Shown: one piece after another, positions 20,471-30,594 of the stretch
How positions within the stretch are numbered: position 1 is the stretch's first letter
Layout of the letters: each line of letters begins with the position of its first letter
Source of the DNA: an uncultured Saprospiraceae bacterium
Lineage (GTDB): Bacteria > Bacteroidota > Bacteroidia > Chitinophagales > Saprospiraceae
Length of the DNA stretch: 64,000 nucleotides
Reading direction: 5' to 3'
NCBI GenBank assembly: GCA_937981555.1
Contig: CALJOK010000043.1
Span: 62,001 to 126,000, forward strand
Position numbers and translations under genes: made by a program
Notes under the pieces: generated by a model
What the model saw: the letters and a program-made list of their open reading frames with translations, nothing else
Databases searched by the model: none
What the model was told of the DNA's origin: nothing

Positions 20471-23400
20471 TTACTTTCTCTTCGAAGCAGGAATCAATCG
20501 ATTTCGTACACTCGGAGTCATTCCTGCATAAACCAACAATAAAAATTCTTCACTCGTAATATTCACCGCATTGATAAAATTTGTTCTAAAATCTGTCAAT
20601 GCATTTTGACTATCATAACCTCTGACTACGAGGTTGTGAATTGCTTTCGTTTTTGGTTTTCCAAAATCCAGAATAACTCTAATTGGAATTGGATTTTCAT
20701 ATGGCATATGAAATAAATGAATGCCTTCTTCTCCTTTTAAAAAACTAAAAAGGGAATATCCTTCGAGTTGAATAAATTGCTTTTCTTTATCCACTTCTTT
20801 TTCCAAATGAAGATAATCAAAAAGGTTGTTGTACAATTTAAAAAGATATTCAATTTGTTCCTGTCCTGAATTATGAATGACACTTTCAAATCGAAGGGTC
20901 ACTTTTTGTAATTGATTTTTAATGAAGTTTTTTGAAAAAAGTTTGAGCATCGCCACTTCCAAAAAGCTATTTAAAAATTCGGTTTGAAGTGTATTATATT
21001 GAATGTTGGTTCGATTATAAATTTCACTTATTTCAGCCAAACCTTCTTGCTGGAAAAATAAATCTTTATAGTTTTCTTTTAAAATTTTATCAGAATTACT
21101 CCAAATGGTATTTCGCTTCAATCGCAGAGGAATAGCAGGATCAAGGTGAAATTTTTTATCTCTAAACCCTAGCGACAAATGTAGAATTCGTTCTTTCGTT
21201 TCCGCAATTTTTTCCTTAAAACTATAATGGTGACTCTTGGAATAATCGACGATTGCATGATCTTCCGAGTCATCACTTTCCATTCGTTGAATTTGTTTTT
21301 CGATGGTTTCTAAAATTCGATTGATGCGAAGGTAAAATCCTTTTCCTTTTTCTGCTTCGGGTAATTCAGGAAACCAACTTTCCTCTAAAGGCGCTACAAA
21401 TTGAAGAGGAGAAATCTTGGGGACGAGTTGATTTTTAACCAAAGAAATTTCAAATAAAATCGGACTAGTCGAATAATTACTCACCAATTGTGCAGCAGTC
21501 AAAGCAGTCAAATCTTTTTCAATTTGTCGCTTTAAAGCACGTCCACCCATGCGAGAATTAAAACCTCGACGAGCGACCCATTCCAATGCATCTACTTCGA
21601 TATTTAAAATAGTTGTTCTTCGAACAAATCCATCACGTGATAATAAATCCTTAATCTGCAGTCGAGCGATGCCTAAAATGTGTTGTATTTCAAGTGAATT
21701 AAAAATAACGATTTCATCAATTCGATTGACAAATTCAGGACGAAATTTATCTTCCACGGCCTTGCGATAAATCGCTCCATCATCTTGGCTGGAAGTTTTA
21801 AAACCTGCTTGTGAAGAAACTTGATTCGCTCCAATATTTGAAGTCATGATGATAATGATATTGGAAAAATCAATTGTACGACCAAGGCTATCTGTCAATC
21901 GAGCATCATCCAAAAGTTGAAGTAACAAGTCCAAAACTTTAGGATGTGCTTTTTCAATTTCATCCAACAAGACCACTCCAAAAGGTTGATACCTAACCTT
22001 GCCAGTCAGTTGACCTTCTGGATTTTGAGCATCTCCGATCAGCCTTTGCACGGCAGTATGATCGATGAATTCATTCATGTCAAATTGCATCAAAGTCGAT
22101 TCGCTTCCTGTTAGGAATTTTGATAGAACTTTGGCAGCTTGTGTTTTGCCAACACCCGTTGGCCCAATAAACATAAAGGATCCAAGCGGTTTATTAGGAG
22201 TTGTCAATCTTGCCTTGATCGTATGAATTACATTCGATAAAGTAGCAACTGCCTTTGGTTGCCCGACTAAATCGTGACTAATTTTTTGATAAAAATCTTC
22301 TTCTTCATTAGAAATCGGTAGGTTGAAAATATCTTGATTAAGTCCGCTAAATGTTTCAAATTCAGCTCGCACTTCAGGAACATCAATTCTTTGACCTCGA
22401 TGTTTTACGGCGAGTTGACGCATGATATTTATGATACTGCCTGGAAGTGATTTTCGTTTTAAATAATTTCTTTGGAAATCAAAAAGTGACTGAATGGCTT
22501 TTATTGAAAAAGTGCAATTATGAGAGTTTTCTAAAATCTTTCGATTTTCGAGCGCCATTTTCACAGCATTTTTTAGGTCAGGTTCATCCATCCTGATCAT
22601 CTGAAAAAGGTCTGCATAGCGTCGATCTTTTTCTTGAATAATTTTCCATTCTTCGGGAGTAGCAAGGATGACTAGCTGAATTGATCTTTTTTCTAAATAT
22701 GGTTTGAGGACATCATTGACCGTCATATTATTTTGAGCTGACTTTCCAATGTTTAACATCGCGACTGCATTATCGATCAAAATAATATCAGAACTTTTAT
22801 TTTTTTGATATGGATTTTTGATAAAATTTAAAACGGCTTCCATCCTTTTTTGCCACATTCCTACAATGCTCATTCCCGTAATAATTCGGGTGGGATCGAT
22901 ATGCCAAATGGTTCGAGATTTTTTGTTGAACTCCTCGATGTGTTGAAATAAAGTTTCGTGAATAATACTTTTTTTCCCAACTCCTTCTTTTCCAACTATG
23001 GCAATTGGCGTATTTTTAAATGGCTGATCAAACAAAAGACTTTCCAATCTTTCCACCATCTCTTCCTTATAGAAGGCTCGATTTAAATCATTAGGAAAAC
23101 TATTATTTAGATTTTTAGAAATTTTCCAAACTTCATTTTCACCATCCATTTTCGTATCAGCAGAAAACCGATCAATAAATGAATTTTGATTTTGATAGAC
23201 AAATGAAAAACTATCATGAGCTGCTTGAATCGGAATTTCAACAGAGGTTACAAACTCTTTTTCAGGAGAGGTATAATTATTAAAATCAAATTCACTTGGT
23301 TCGTTCGAGTGATATTTTTTTAATAATCGACTAATTACTTTGGTAGCTTGTTGTTCAAGGTTGAATCTACTTTTTTTATTCTTTTCAACGACATACATTG

Positions 23401-23764
23401 TACCATTGAAATGTGGTAAAGAGGCGAATGTGATGTTATGTAATTCGAAGAAGGCAATTCCAAATCTTCCTTGCTGATCTTTTTTTCCAGGAATAGGAAT
23501 AGTCAGGTTAAAAATTTGATAATCAATCGTTGGATTAAACCTGAACCAAATTAGATCATCTAGCGTAATACTTTCTAAAACATACCCTTTTACCGCATTT
23601 TGAATAGCCGATTTCATTTTGGAGACTGAACCTTCAAAACGAGGATGAGCATAACTCGAAAAACTAAAGAAAAGTGGAGTAGATTGATACTGCTCTTTTT
23701 CTTCATTTTTGATGAGGCTGACAAGTGCTGGAAATTCTAAATTTAATTGGACGGTGTTATTCAT
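20471..23764 (-). CDS. Divergent Clp-like double AAA+ ATPase with long C-terminal extension
   Basis: D2: FMFIGPTGVGKTQAAKVL, VVLLDEIEKAHPKVLDLLLQLLDDARLTDSLGRTIDFSNIIIIMTSNIGA, PEFVNRIDEIVIF; D1 variant motifs GKEGVGKKS and IILIDNAV; ~300-aa C-terminal extension beyond the ClpB_D2-small region. Confidence 0.88.
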   Translation of the reverse strand: MNNTVQLNLEFPALVSLIKNEEKEQYQSTPLFFSFSSYAHPRFEGSVSKMKSAIQNAVKGYVLESITLDDLIWFRFNPTIDYQIFNLTIPIPGKKDQQGRFGIAFFELHNITFASLPHFNGTMYVVEKNKKSRFNLEQQATKVISRLLKKYHSNEPSEFDFNNYTSPEKEFVTSVEIPIQAAHDSFSFVYQNQNSFIDRFSADTKMDGENEVWKISKNLNNSFPNDLNRAFYKEEMVERLESLLFDQPFKNTPIAIVGKEGVGKKSIIHETLFQHIEEFNKKSRTIWHIDPTRIITGMSIVGMWQKRMEAVLNFIKNPYQKNKSSDIILIDNAVAMLNIGKSAQNNMTVNDVLKPYLEKRSIQLVILATPEEWKIIQEKDRRYADLFQMIRMDEPDLKNAVKMALENRKILENSHNCTFSIKAIQSLFDFQRNYLKRKSLPGSIINIMRQLAVKHRGQRIDVPEVRAEFETFSGLNQDIFNLPISNEEEDFYQKISHDLVGQPKAVATLSNVIHTIKARLTTPNKPLGSFMFIGPTGVGKTQAAKVLSKFLTGSESTLMQFDMNEFIDHTAVQRLIGDAQNPEGQLTGKVRYQPFGVVLLDEIEKAHPKVLDLLLQLLDDARLTDSLGRTIDFSNIIIIMTSNIGANQVSSQAGFKTSSQDDGAIYRKAVEDKFRPEFVNRIDEIVIFNSLEIQHILGIARLQIKDLLSRDGFVRRTTILNIEVDALEWVARRGFNSRMGGRALKRQIEKDLTALTAAQLVSNYSTSPILFEISLVKNQLVPKISPLQFVAPLEESWFPELPEAEKGKGFYLRINRILETIEKQIQRMESDDSEDHAIVDYSKSHHYSFKEKIAETKERILHLSLGFRDKKFHLDPAIPLRLKRNTIWSNSDKILKENYKDLFFQQEGLAEISEIYNRTNIQYNTLQTEFLNSFLEVAMLKLFSKNFIKNQLQKVTLRFESVIHNSGQEQIEYLFKLYNNLFDYLHLEKEVDKEKQFIQLEGYSLFSFLKGEEGIHLFHMPYENPIPIRVILDFGKPKTKAIHNLVVRGYDSQNALTDFRTNFINAVNITSEEFLLLVYAGMTPSVRNRLIPASKRK

Positions 23765-24198
23765 AAAGTATGCAACGATCTAATTTTTTTAAGAGAATAG
23801 TTTTCAAAACAATTTTCTAAGTTTGACGAATATGATTTTTTTAATGCTGACTTCTTTATAATTTTTTCTGTTTTGGTTTTCCTAAAGGAAAATTCTTAAT
23901 AATTGCTTGGAATGTAAAAAGACAGCATGAATGAAAAAACTAAACCATTTTTAAATGGACTAAAAAAGAGTTGAAATTAAGAAAAACTATGCAAATATTT
24001 AATTCCAGATAAATTGGTGATAAAGAATATTTTTAATAAGTTTATCATTCTCTTTATTCAATAAATGAGAAGAGATAGTTTTACTTCGTATTAATTTTGA
24101 ATTAAATATATATATTGCAAGGATTAGATATAAAACATTGATTATCAAATTCTTATACAATAAAAAATACAATACCAAATATTAATTAAATAGAGCGA

Positions 24199-26835
24199 AT
24201 GGGCGAAAGTTATAAATATCCGAAATCAGATAATTTTAAGTTTAGAGAACTTAAAGTATATGCTTCGACTGAGTGGTTGGCTGATAACAAAAAGAAATAT
24301 CGGCAAGTGTTTGACCGCTTTGAAATTTCGTATGTATATGCTGAATTATCTTTTCATAATAAAATGTATGATGAGGAGGATTGGGAAATAGATGTAGAGT
24401 TGAAATGTTTTTCTTTGAAAAAAGGCCGCAAGGAATTGTGTTCTTTACCTTTTAAGCGAAAGGTGAGTAAATATGATCCGACGGTTTTTATTCGAGAAGG
24501 TTGGGGGAATAAAAAGGAAGGCGTTTTTTGGAAAAAAGGAACTTATTATTGGGAAGCTTGGGTAGAAGGGGAAAAAGTGGCGACCAAATATTTCTACGTC
24601 GAAGATGCTGGAACGGAGGATTTTGATGGGACAAGTGGATACTTGAGTGTGAAATCACTCAAACTTTATGAAGGACCTTACGATGATGTTACGGATGATG
24701 ATCGAGTTTACTTAAAAACGTTTAGTAGTGAAGAGACTCGGTATATTTATGTTGAAATTTTATTGAAAAATGAGCACATCGACAAAAATTGGCAATGCGA
24801 ATTATATACCAAATTTTACAATAATGCGCGTGAATTAAAAGGTCAAGTCGTGCGACTGCAACGGGTTGAAAAGAAAGATGGGTTTATAAAAATGACTGCG
24901 GGTTGGGGATCAAATGTTAAAGGTTCTTGGCGAAGAGATTTGTACACCGCAGATTTAATTTTTATGGATCGATTGATTGCTACGATTCCGTTTGAGATTG
25001 ATGATGATTTTGAAGAAGGAATAACTGGAGTATTTTTACCGAATCAACAAGCTCCGGTAATTTTAGCGAACGAGGTCGAACAAGGGCAAACATTTGATGA
25101 GGTCATGTTAAAAATGGATAATTTAATTGGCTTGACTGAAATCAAACAACGAGTTCGAGATCATGCTCAATATATTCAGTTTTTACAATTGAGGAAAGAA
25201 AAAGGATTTGAAGAAAAAGAAGACATCAATGTTCATTCTGTCTTCGTTGGAAATCCTGGAACTGGAAAAACGACCGTCGCAAAAATGATGGGACAGTTGT
25301 ATAAAAAAATGGGGTTGTTGACCAAAGGACATGTGCATGAAGTGGATCGAGTTGATCTAGTGGGAGAATATATTGGACAAACAGCTCCCAAAGTAAAAGA
25401 GGCGATTGAGAAAGCAAGAGGTGGAGTTTTGTTTATTGACGAAGCTTATTCTTTGGCTCGCTCGAATGATGACAGCAAAGATTTTGGAAGAGAAGTGATT
25501 GAAATTTTGGTTAGAGAAATGTCAAATGGAAAAGGAGACATGGCAGTTATTGTTGCTGGGTATCCTAAAGAAATGAAACATTTTATGGATTCGAATCCAG
25601 GGTTGAAATCTCGATTTAAAATAAACTTTGAATTTACAGATTACTTGCCACAAGAGCTTTCACGGATTGCAGAATTTGCAAGTGTAGAAAAAGGAATCAA
25701 GTTTACGCAAGAAGCAAAAATCAAAATTGATGAGTTAATTACGAATGCATTTCGGAATCGAGATAAAACTTTTGGAAACGCGCGTTTCGTTTATGATTTG
25801 ATTGAAGAAGGGAAAATTAACCTTGGATTGCGAGTAATGGATGGTGCAAATCCAAGAGGGTTGGATAATGACCAATTGTCGATTGTTGAATTGAAAGATG
25901 TAGCCAATATTGAAGTAGAAAAGAAAAGAGAGATACCATATATACCTATTGATAAAAATTTATTAGAGGAAGCAATGGATGAATTGAATAATTTGATAGG
26001 TATGGAATCTATCAAAGTTCAAATTCAAGAGATGGTTCAGTTGGTTAAATATTTTAGAGAAACTGGAAAAGATGTATTGAAGTCATTTTCATTACATACT
26101 ATTTTTGTTGGAAATCCAGGAACAGGTAAAACCACAGTTGCGAGAATTTTGACAAAAATATATAAAGCATTGGGCGTATTGGAAAGAGGTAAAATGGTGG
26201 AAACTGATCGTCAAGGTTTGGTGGCAGGATTTGTTGGACAAACAGCCATCAAAACTGCAGAACAGATTGACGAAGCAATGGGTGGCGTACTTTTTATCGA
26301 TGAAGCTTATGCCTTAACTGCTAAAACTGGCGGTGCTCATGGAGACTTTGGTGATGAAGCGATTCAAACTATTCTTAAAAGAATGGAAGACAATCGAGGC
26401 GAATTTTTTGTCTTTGCTGCAGGTTACCCAGACAATATGGAAAATTTCTTAAAAGCTAATCCAGGATTGAATTCTCGTTTTGATAAAACGCTAAAATTCG
26501 AAGATTACTCTCCTAAGGATTTAAAGAAAATTGCTAAAATGATGCTCCTCGAGCAAGGGGTAAAAATGTCGGAAGATGCTTCCGCTCATTTGGATAAATA
26601 CCTTAATTTCTTGTATGAGTTCCGAGATAAATATTTTGGAAATGCACGTGATGTTAGAAAAGTAGTTGTTGAAGCAGTCAAAAATATGAATCTAAGGTTG
26701 GCTGAAATTCCAGAGAAGGATCGAAAGGAAAATGAAGAAATGATTCTTACATTTGAAGATGTCCGAAAATTTAAATTAGATACGAATGACTTTACTTTTA
26801 ATAAAAAGAAAATAGGATTCGGTAGGAATAAATAA
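24199..26835 (+). CDS. Tandem CbbX/SpoVK-type AAA+ protein with duplicated N-terminal beta-rich module
   Basis: Two AAA domains: VFVGNPGTGKTTVAKMMG...GGVLFIDEAYSLA and IFVGNPGTGKTTVARILTK...GGVLFIDEAYALT; two N-terminal related units ending EGWGNKKEGVFW.. and AGWGSNVKGSWR.. Confidence 0.92.
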   Translation: MGESYKYPKSDNFKFRELKVYASTEWLADNKKKYRQVFDRFEISYVYAELSFHNKMYDEEDWEIDVELKCFSLKKGRKELCSLPFKRKVSKYDPTVFIREGWGNKKEGVFWKKGTYYWEAWVEGEKVATKYFYVEDAGTEDFDGTSGYLSVKSLKLYEGPYDDVTDDDRVYLKTFSSEETRYIYVEILLKNEHIDKNWQCELYTKFYNNARELKGQVVRLQRVEKKDGFIKMTAGWGSNVKGSWRRDLYTADLIFMDRLIATIPFEIDDDFEEGITGVFLPNQQAPVILANEVEQGQTFDEVMLKMDNLIGLTEIKQRVRDHAQYIQFLQLRKEKGFEEKEDINVHSVFVGNPGTGKTTVAKMMGQLYKKMGLLTKGHVHEVDRVDLVGEYIGQTAPKVKEAIEKARGGVLFIDEAYSLARSNDDSKDFGREVIEILVREMSNGKGDMAVIVAGYPKEMKHFMDSNPGLKSRFKINFEFTDYLPQELSRIAEFASVEKGIKFTQEAKIKIDELITNAFRNRDKTFGNARFVYDLIEEGKINLGLRVMDGANPRGLDNDQLSIVELKDVANIEVEKKREIPYIPIDKNLLEEAMDELNNLIGMESIKVQIQEMVQLVKYFRETGKDVLKSFSLHTIFVGNPGTGKTTVARILTKIYKALGVLERGKMVETDRQGLVAGFVGQTAIKTAEQIDEAMGGVLFIDEAYALTAKTGGAHGDFGDEAIQTILKRMEDNRGEFFVFAAGYPDNMENFLKANPGLNSRFDKTLKFEDYSPKDLKKIAKMMLLEQGVKMSEDASAHLDKYLNFLYEFRDKYFGNARDVRKVVVEAVKNMNLRLAEIPEKDRKENEEMILTFEDVRKFKLDTNDFTFNKKKIGFGRNK

Positions 26836-26910
26836 GAATTAGGACAATCAAAAAGTAGTTATCCTCGGTGATTTAGAGTAAGATTAACTTTTAATTTAAA
26901 AATAAATAAA

Positions 26911-26947
26911 AATGCCATCAGCAGAAATGTTGATGGCATTTTTTTAT
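26911..26947 (+). terminator. Intrinsic terminator
   Basis: aatgccatcagcagaaatgttgatggcattttttta. Confidence 0.85.
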
Positions 26948-27353
26948 TGAACTGCACTAACTCATTGACAATCAAAAAGTTAAGCGGGGAGAAAATAAAA
27001 ACAGCATGATTGTTTAAAAAATAGGAAGCGTTTTGTTTGTCACATTTTTTTAATTTATATGCATTTTTTTGCTCAAATTAACAATCGTTGGCAAGGTATT
27101 TGAAATTAATATATTAGAAAAAATCGTAATTGATTTTTTATGATGAACATAACATTTAGATTTATCCCAAGAGTAAATTTGCATTTTATTATCCCATGTT
27201 TTTTGAATACTTCTATTCAGTAGAATAAGTACTAAGGTGAGTTACTTTTTTCTATTGAGTGGGAATAAGCTGATTAATTATCTGCTTAATTGTTCCATAT
27301 TTTATAAATAATGGAATGGTGTTCTGGTATTTTTTTACCAAATTTTAAAATAC

Positions 27354-28799
27354 ATGATAAGTACAAACACAAAGGACAATAACAACCAGTCAAAGAGTCT
27401 ATCTATTTTTAGATTAGATATGTTTTCACTTAAAGTGATTCGTTTTCGACCTATCTTCTTGGTTCTGTTTTTATTAGGCTTATTACTAATATTCTACCTA
27501 GCCGTTTTAAATCCTGATTTTATTTTTTCCATTATTTCTGGACTGGTACTATTTGTAGCAGGTTTTTTCTTATCCAATTTATTCTATTTGAATGCGAGTG
27601 GAAAGAAAGAAGATATTTTCAATCGAATGATTATTGAAAATTCTACAGATTTATTTTTGATTTTTCAAATCAAAAATGGACGCTTTAAATATGTAAGTCC
27701 TGGCATTCAAGAAATGTTGGGTTATGATATGACTGCAGTTTTGGATTTATATGATTTGTCATTTGTACATCCGGCTGATCGATTTGATCTATATAATATT
27801 TTGGATAAAAGTTTCCTCCGTTTGAACCGAACTTTTACGACTAAGTTGAGAATGATAAAAAGGGCAGGAGGTATATCTTGGATTGAAATCAAGGGAGATG
27901 TGATTGTTGATGCATCCAACGAATTGGAATATGTTGTGATGAACTTGAGAGACATTACTGATGAACATGAACAAGCAATAGCTCAACAACAATATCAAAA
28001 AAGTCTTGAACAATCTATCCAAAAAAATAATTTCAAAAGTCATGAGTATGAAGAGATTGCTGATTTAATGTCTTCTTATGATTTGAAAGAACCATTGCGA
28101 ACGATCTCTAGTTATTCTCAATTAGTTCAACATCGGTATGCGAAAAATTTGGATAGTGATGGTAGAGAATTTTTACAATATACTGTTGATGGTGCGAATC
28201 GAATGGCGAGAATGATGGATGATATTTTATCATTTTCAAATGTAAGCGTAGAGAAATTTAAACCTCGAGAGGTGAATATAAAAAAGGCGGTGAAGGAAGT
28301 TGAACATGTTTTGGCAAATGAATTGAAATCTTCTAATGCAAAAATTGTATATGGAGAATTGCCAGAAGTGAAAGTTGATTTTATTCAATTCAAACAATTG
28401 CTCAAAAATTTATTTGAAAATGCTTTGAAATTTAGAGGACAAGATGATCCTGTGATTGAATTAGATGTGCAAGAAATGAGCAATCATTATTTGTTTAAAG
28501 TGAGAGACAATGGCATTGGAATTTCAAAAGCATATCATGAATCTATTTTTGATGTTTTTGGAAAAATAAAAGAAGCTGGAAAAGCAAATGGAACTGGAGT
28601 AGGATTGGCAGTTTGTAAAAAAATAATATCCAATCATGACGGAAAAATTTGGGTTGAGTCGAATGGGACAGGACAGGGGAGTGTGTTTTGTTTTACGATC
28701 CCTTTGAATTTGGAGACAGAAGATGCTCAAAAAATAAATTCAAGAAAAGAAGGATTCCAACCTGCATTAACTTTTAAGAAATTAAAATTACACATGTAA
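27354..28799 (+). CDS. Membrane PAS-domain sensor histidine kinase-like protein with non-canonical H-box
   Basis: Two TM helices; PAS (YVSPGIQEMLGYD); LMSSYDLKEPLRTISSYSQL; QLLKNLFENALKF; VRDNGIGIS; GTGVGLAVCKKII. Confidence 0.9.
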   Translation: MISTNTKDNNNQSKSLSIFRLDMFSLKVIRFRPIFLVLFLLGLLLIFYLAVLNPDFIFSIISGLVLFVAGFFLSNLFYLNASGKKEDIFNRMIIENSTDLFLIFQIKNGRFKYVSPGIQEMLGYDMTAVLDLYDLSFVHPADRFDLYNILDKSFLRLNRTFTTKLRMIKRAGGISWIEIKGDVIVDASNELEYVVMNLRDITDEHEQAIAQQQYQKSLEQSIQKNNFKSHEYEEIADLMSSYDLKEPLRTISSYSQLVQHRYAKNLDSDGREFLQYTVDGANRMARMMDDILSFSNVSVEKFKPREVNIKKAVKEVEHVLANELKSSNAKIVYGELPEVKVDFIQFKQLLKNLFENALKFRGQDDPVIELDVQEMSNHYLFKVRDNGIGISKAYHESIFDVFGKIKEAGKANGTGVGLAVCKKIISNHDGKIWVESNGTGQGSVFCFTIPLNLETEDAQKINSRKEGFQPALTFKKLKLHM

Positions 28800-28809
28800 A
28801 AAAATAAGA

Positions 28810-28858
28810 GTCAAGCTTGAGGTTAATTGCCGTAGGTAATCAACCTCAATACCTTGAC
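28810..28858. terminator. Imperfect hairpin downstream of the kinase-like gene
   Basis: gtcaagcttgaggttaattgcc / ggtaatcaacctcaataccttgac. Confidence 0.5.
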
Positions 28859-29191
28859 GATTCAAGATAAAAACAACCACAGACACTTTGAAAATCGGAA
28901 GGGACGTGACTAATTTACGCATCAAATAATTTCTAAATTTAAGACTTTCTCATATTACGTTTAGTACAATTTTGAATAGTAAATGTTATCGTTGAAACGT
29001 AAACTTTGTTTGGGATTTAGGTTTCCTTTGATGAGCCTTTATTCCTAGTTATTCCAAAAACTATTTCAGACAAAGATTCAACGTGCGGTTGCTCCCTTCC
29101 CTTTCAAAAAAAATTATTTTTGCTTTTCAATTCCTATTTTAAAAAACTTCAAAATTCCTTGTTGGATATTCGATATTCCGTTTTGGGAATA

Positions 29192-29236
29192 AAAAAAACT
29201 CCTTCTATTTTATATGAAATAGAAGGAGTTTTTTAC
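29192..29236 (-). terminator. Bidirectional-type intrinsic terminator
   Basis: aaaaaaactccttctattttatatgaaatagaaggagttttttac. Confidence 0.85.
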
Positions 29237-29257
29237 ATATAAAGTGTTGACTAACAG

Positions 29258-29941
29258 TTATTTATTCAAGATGCTCCCATTCTTGAATTTCATCTCATAA
29301 ATTTTTTCCGACGATTCAAATTCCACCCAAAAGCCATTTGATTGCGCAGCTAATTTTGTAGGCAACCAATTCCTTCCATTTTTCACCACAATAAAAACAC
29401 CATTATAATCACCTACCCAACAAAAAGAATCATTTAAATGATGAAGGTCAATTAATTGAATTTTGTATTGATTAATCAGTTGGCGTGATACTTCCATTGG
29501 GTCATCAACAGGCATTCCGATTTCATTTATTTTGATAACTTGATGGATATTAAAATCATTTTCAGCTTCCAATTCTAAAGATGCTCTTTCGATAAACTCT
29601 GCAATATTTCCGTCCTCATCAAAAAAGTAAATAGCACGACCTGTGTGGTTTTCTTTAGTGCCAAAATAAATAATTTTTTCTCCTTCTCTTTTAAGTAATT
29701 CAATTCCTTTTTTTTCTAAAAAAATAATGGCTTGATCTAATTTTTGATTAGGAATGAGGAAGGCAAAATGGTAAATAAAATTACTTTGTTTTTCTTCTTC
29801 AAAAATCAGTTGAGTCTTTCCTGCTGAAATGGAGATTTTATTTTTATCAAAGAAATCTACTTCAAAGCCAAGTACATTTTTATAAAAATCAAACTGAGCT
29901 GAAATGTCTTTTGAGTATAATTTTAGTTTACGTAATTCCAT
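29258..29941 (-). CDS. VOC/glyoxalase family protein
   Basis: MELRKLKLYSKDISAQFDFYKNVLGFEVDFFDKNKISISAG...IYFFDEDGNIAEFIER. Confidence 0.88.
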   Translation of the reverse strand: MELRKLKLYSKDISAQFDFYKNVLGFEVDFFDKNKISISAGKTQLIFEEEKQSNFIYHFAFLIPNQKLDQAIIFLEKKGIELLKREGEKIIYFGTKENHTGRAIYFFDEDGNIAEFIERASLELEAENDFNIHQVIKINEIGMPVDDPMEVSRQLINQYKIQLIDLHHLNDSFCWVGDYNGVFIVVKNGRNWLPTKLAAQSNGFWVEFESSEKIYEMKFKNGSILNK

Positions 29942-30593
29942 TAGCGGATGCGTTATAAATGTTTTTCACCGAAGGAGAAACAGGAATTCCATCTCTCATT
30001 TTATCATCATCGATTGGATCTTGATACACTCTCTCGATAGGAACGATACCTGTCCAAATATCTAATTCATAATCTTCTTGATCGTTGTGGCAACCCTCAT
30101 TTCGAACTTTGGCAGATGCTTCGTTGATCTCAATTTCCAAAACAGTTGTAGCTTTTAATTCCTTATCGCTTGGAAGTCGAACTTCTTCCCAACGACCTTT
30201 TAGTACCTGATCCGAAACGACCTTAAGTGCAAACATGTTGGCTTCTTTTCCCTCCACTTTTTTGGCTTTTCCAAAAACTACAACTGACTCATAATTCATT
30301 GAATGATGAAAAGCAGAATTTGATAAAACTAAACCCGTAACTCTGTGCATACAAAAACACATATCAAAACCTTCTTCCAAATTTTTGATCATCCTAGAAC
30401 TGGCTGCTCCATGCAAATAAATTTTATTTTCATGTCTTCCATAGATTGTCGGAATGACAACTGGAACACCTCGATGGATAAAACCAATCGTGCAAGTACT
30501 ATCATTATCTAAAATTTTATAAATCTCTTCTTGATCATAAATTCCTCGTTTGGGTACTCGACGAACTTTAGTTTTGTCATTTACTTCTTTCAT
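29928..30593 (-). CDS. Pyridoxamine 5'-phosphate oxidase-family (FMN-binding split barrel) protein
   Basis: STCTIGFIHRGVPVVIPTIYGRHENKIYLHGAASSRMIKNLEEGFDMCFCMHRVTGLVLSNSAFHHSMNYESVVVFG. Confidence 0.9.
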   Translation of the reverse strand: MKEVNDKTKVRRVPKRGIYDQEEIYKILDNDSTCTIGFIHRGVPVVIPTIYGRHENKIYLHGAASSRMIKNLEEGFDMCFCMHRVTGLVLSNSAFHHSMNYESVVVFGKAKKVEGKEANMFALKVVSDQVLKGRWEEVRLPSDKELKATTVLEIEINEASAKVRNEGCHNDQEDYELDIWTGIVPIERVYQDPIDDDKMRDGIPVSPSVKNIYNASANGIT

Positions 30594-30594
30594 G

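Noticed and set aside
20471-26835. Type VI secretion (ClpV) or contractile injection locus
   Set aside because: AAA+ genes present but no sheath, tube, baseplate, VgrG or TssB/C-like genes anywhere in the window
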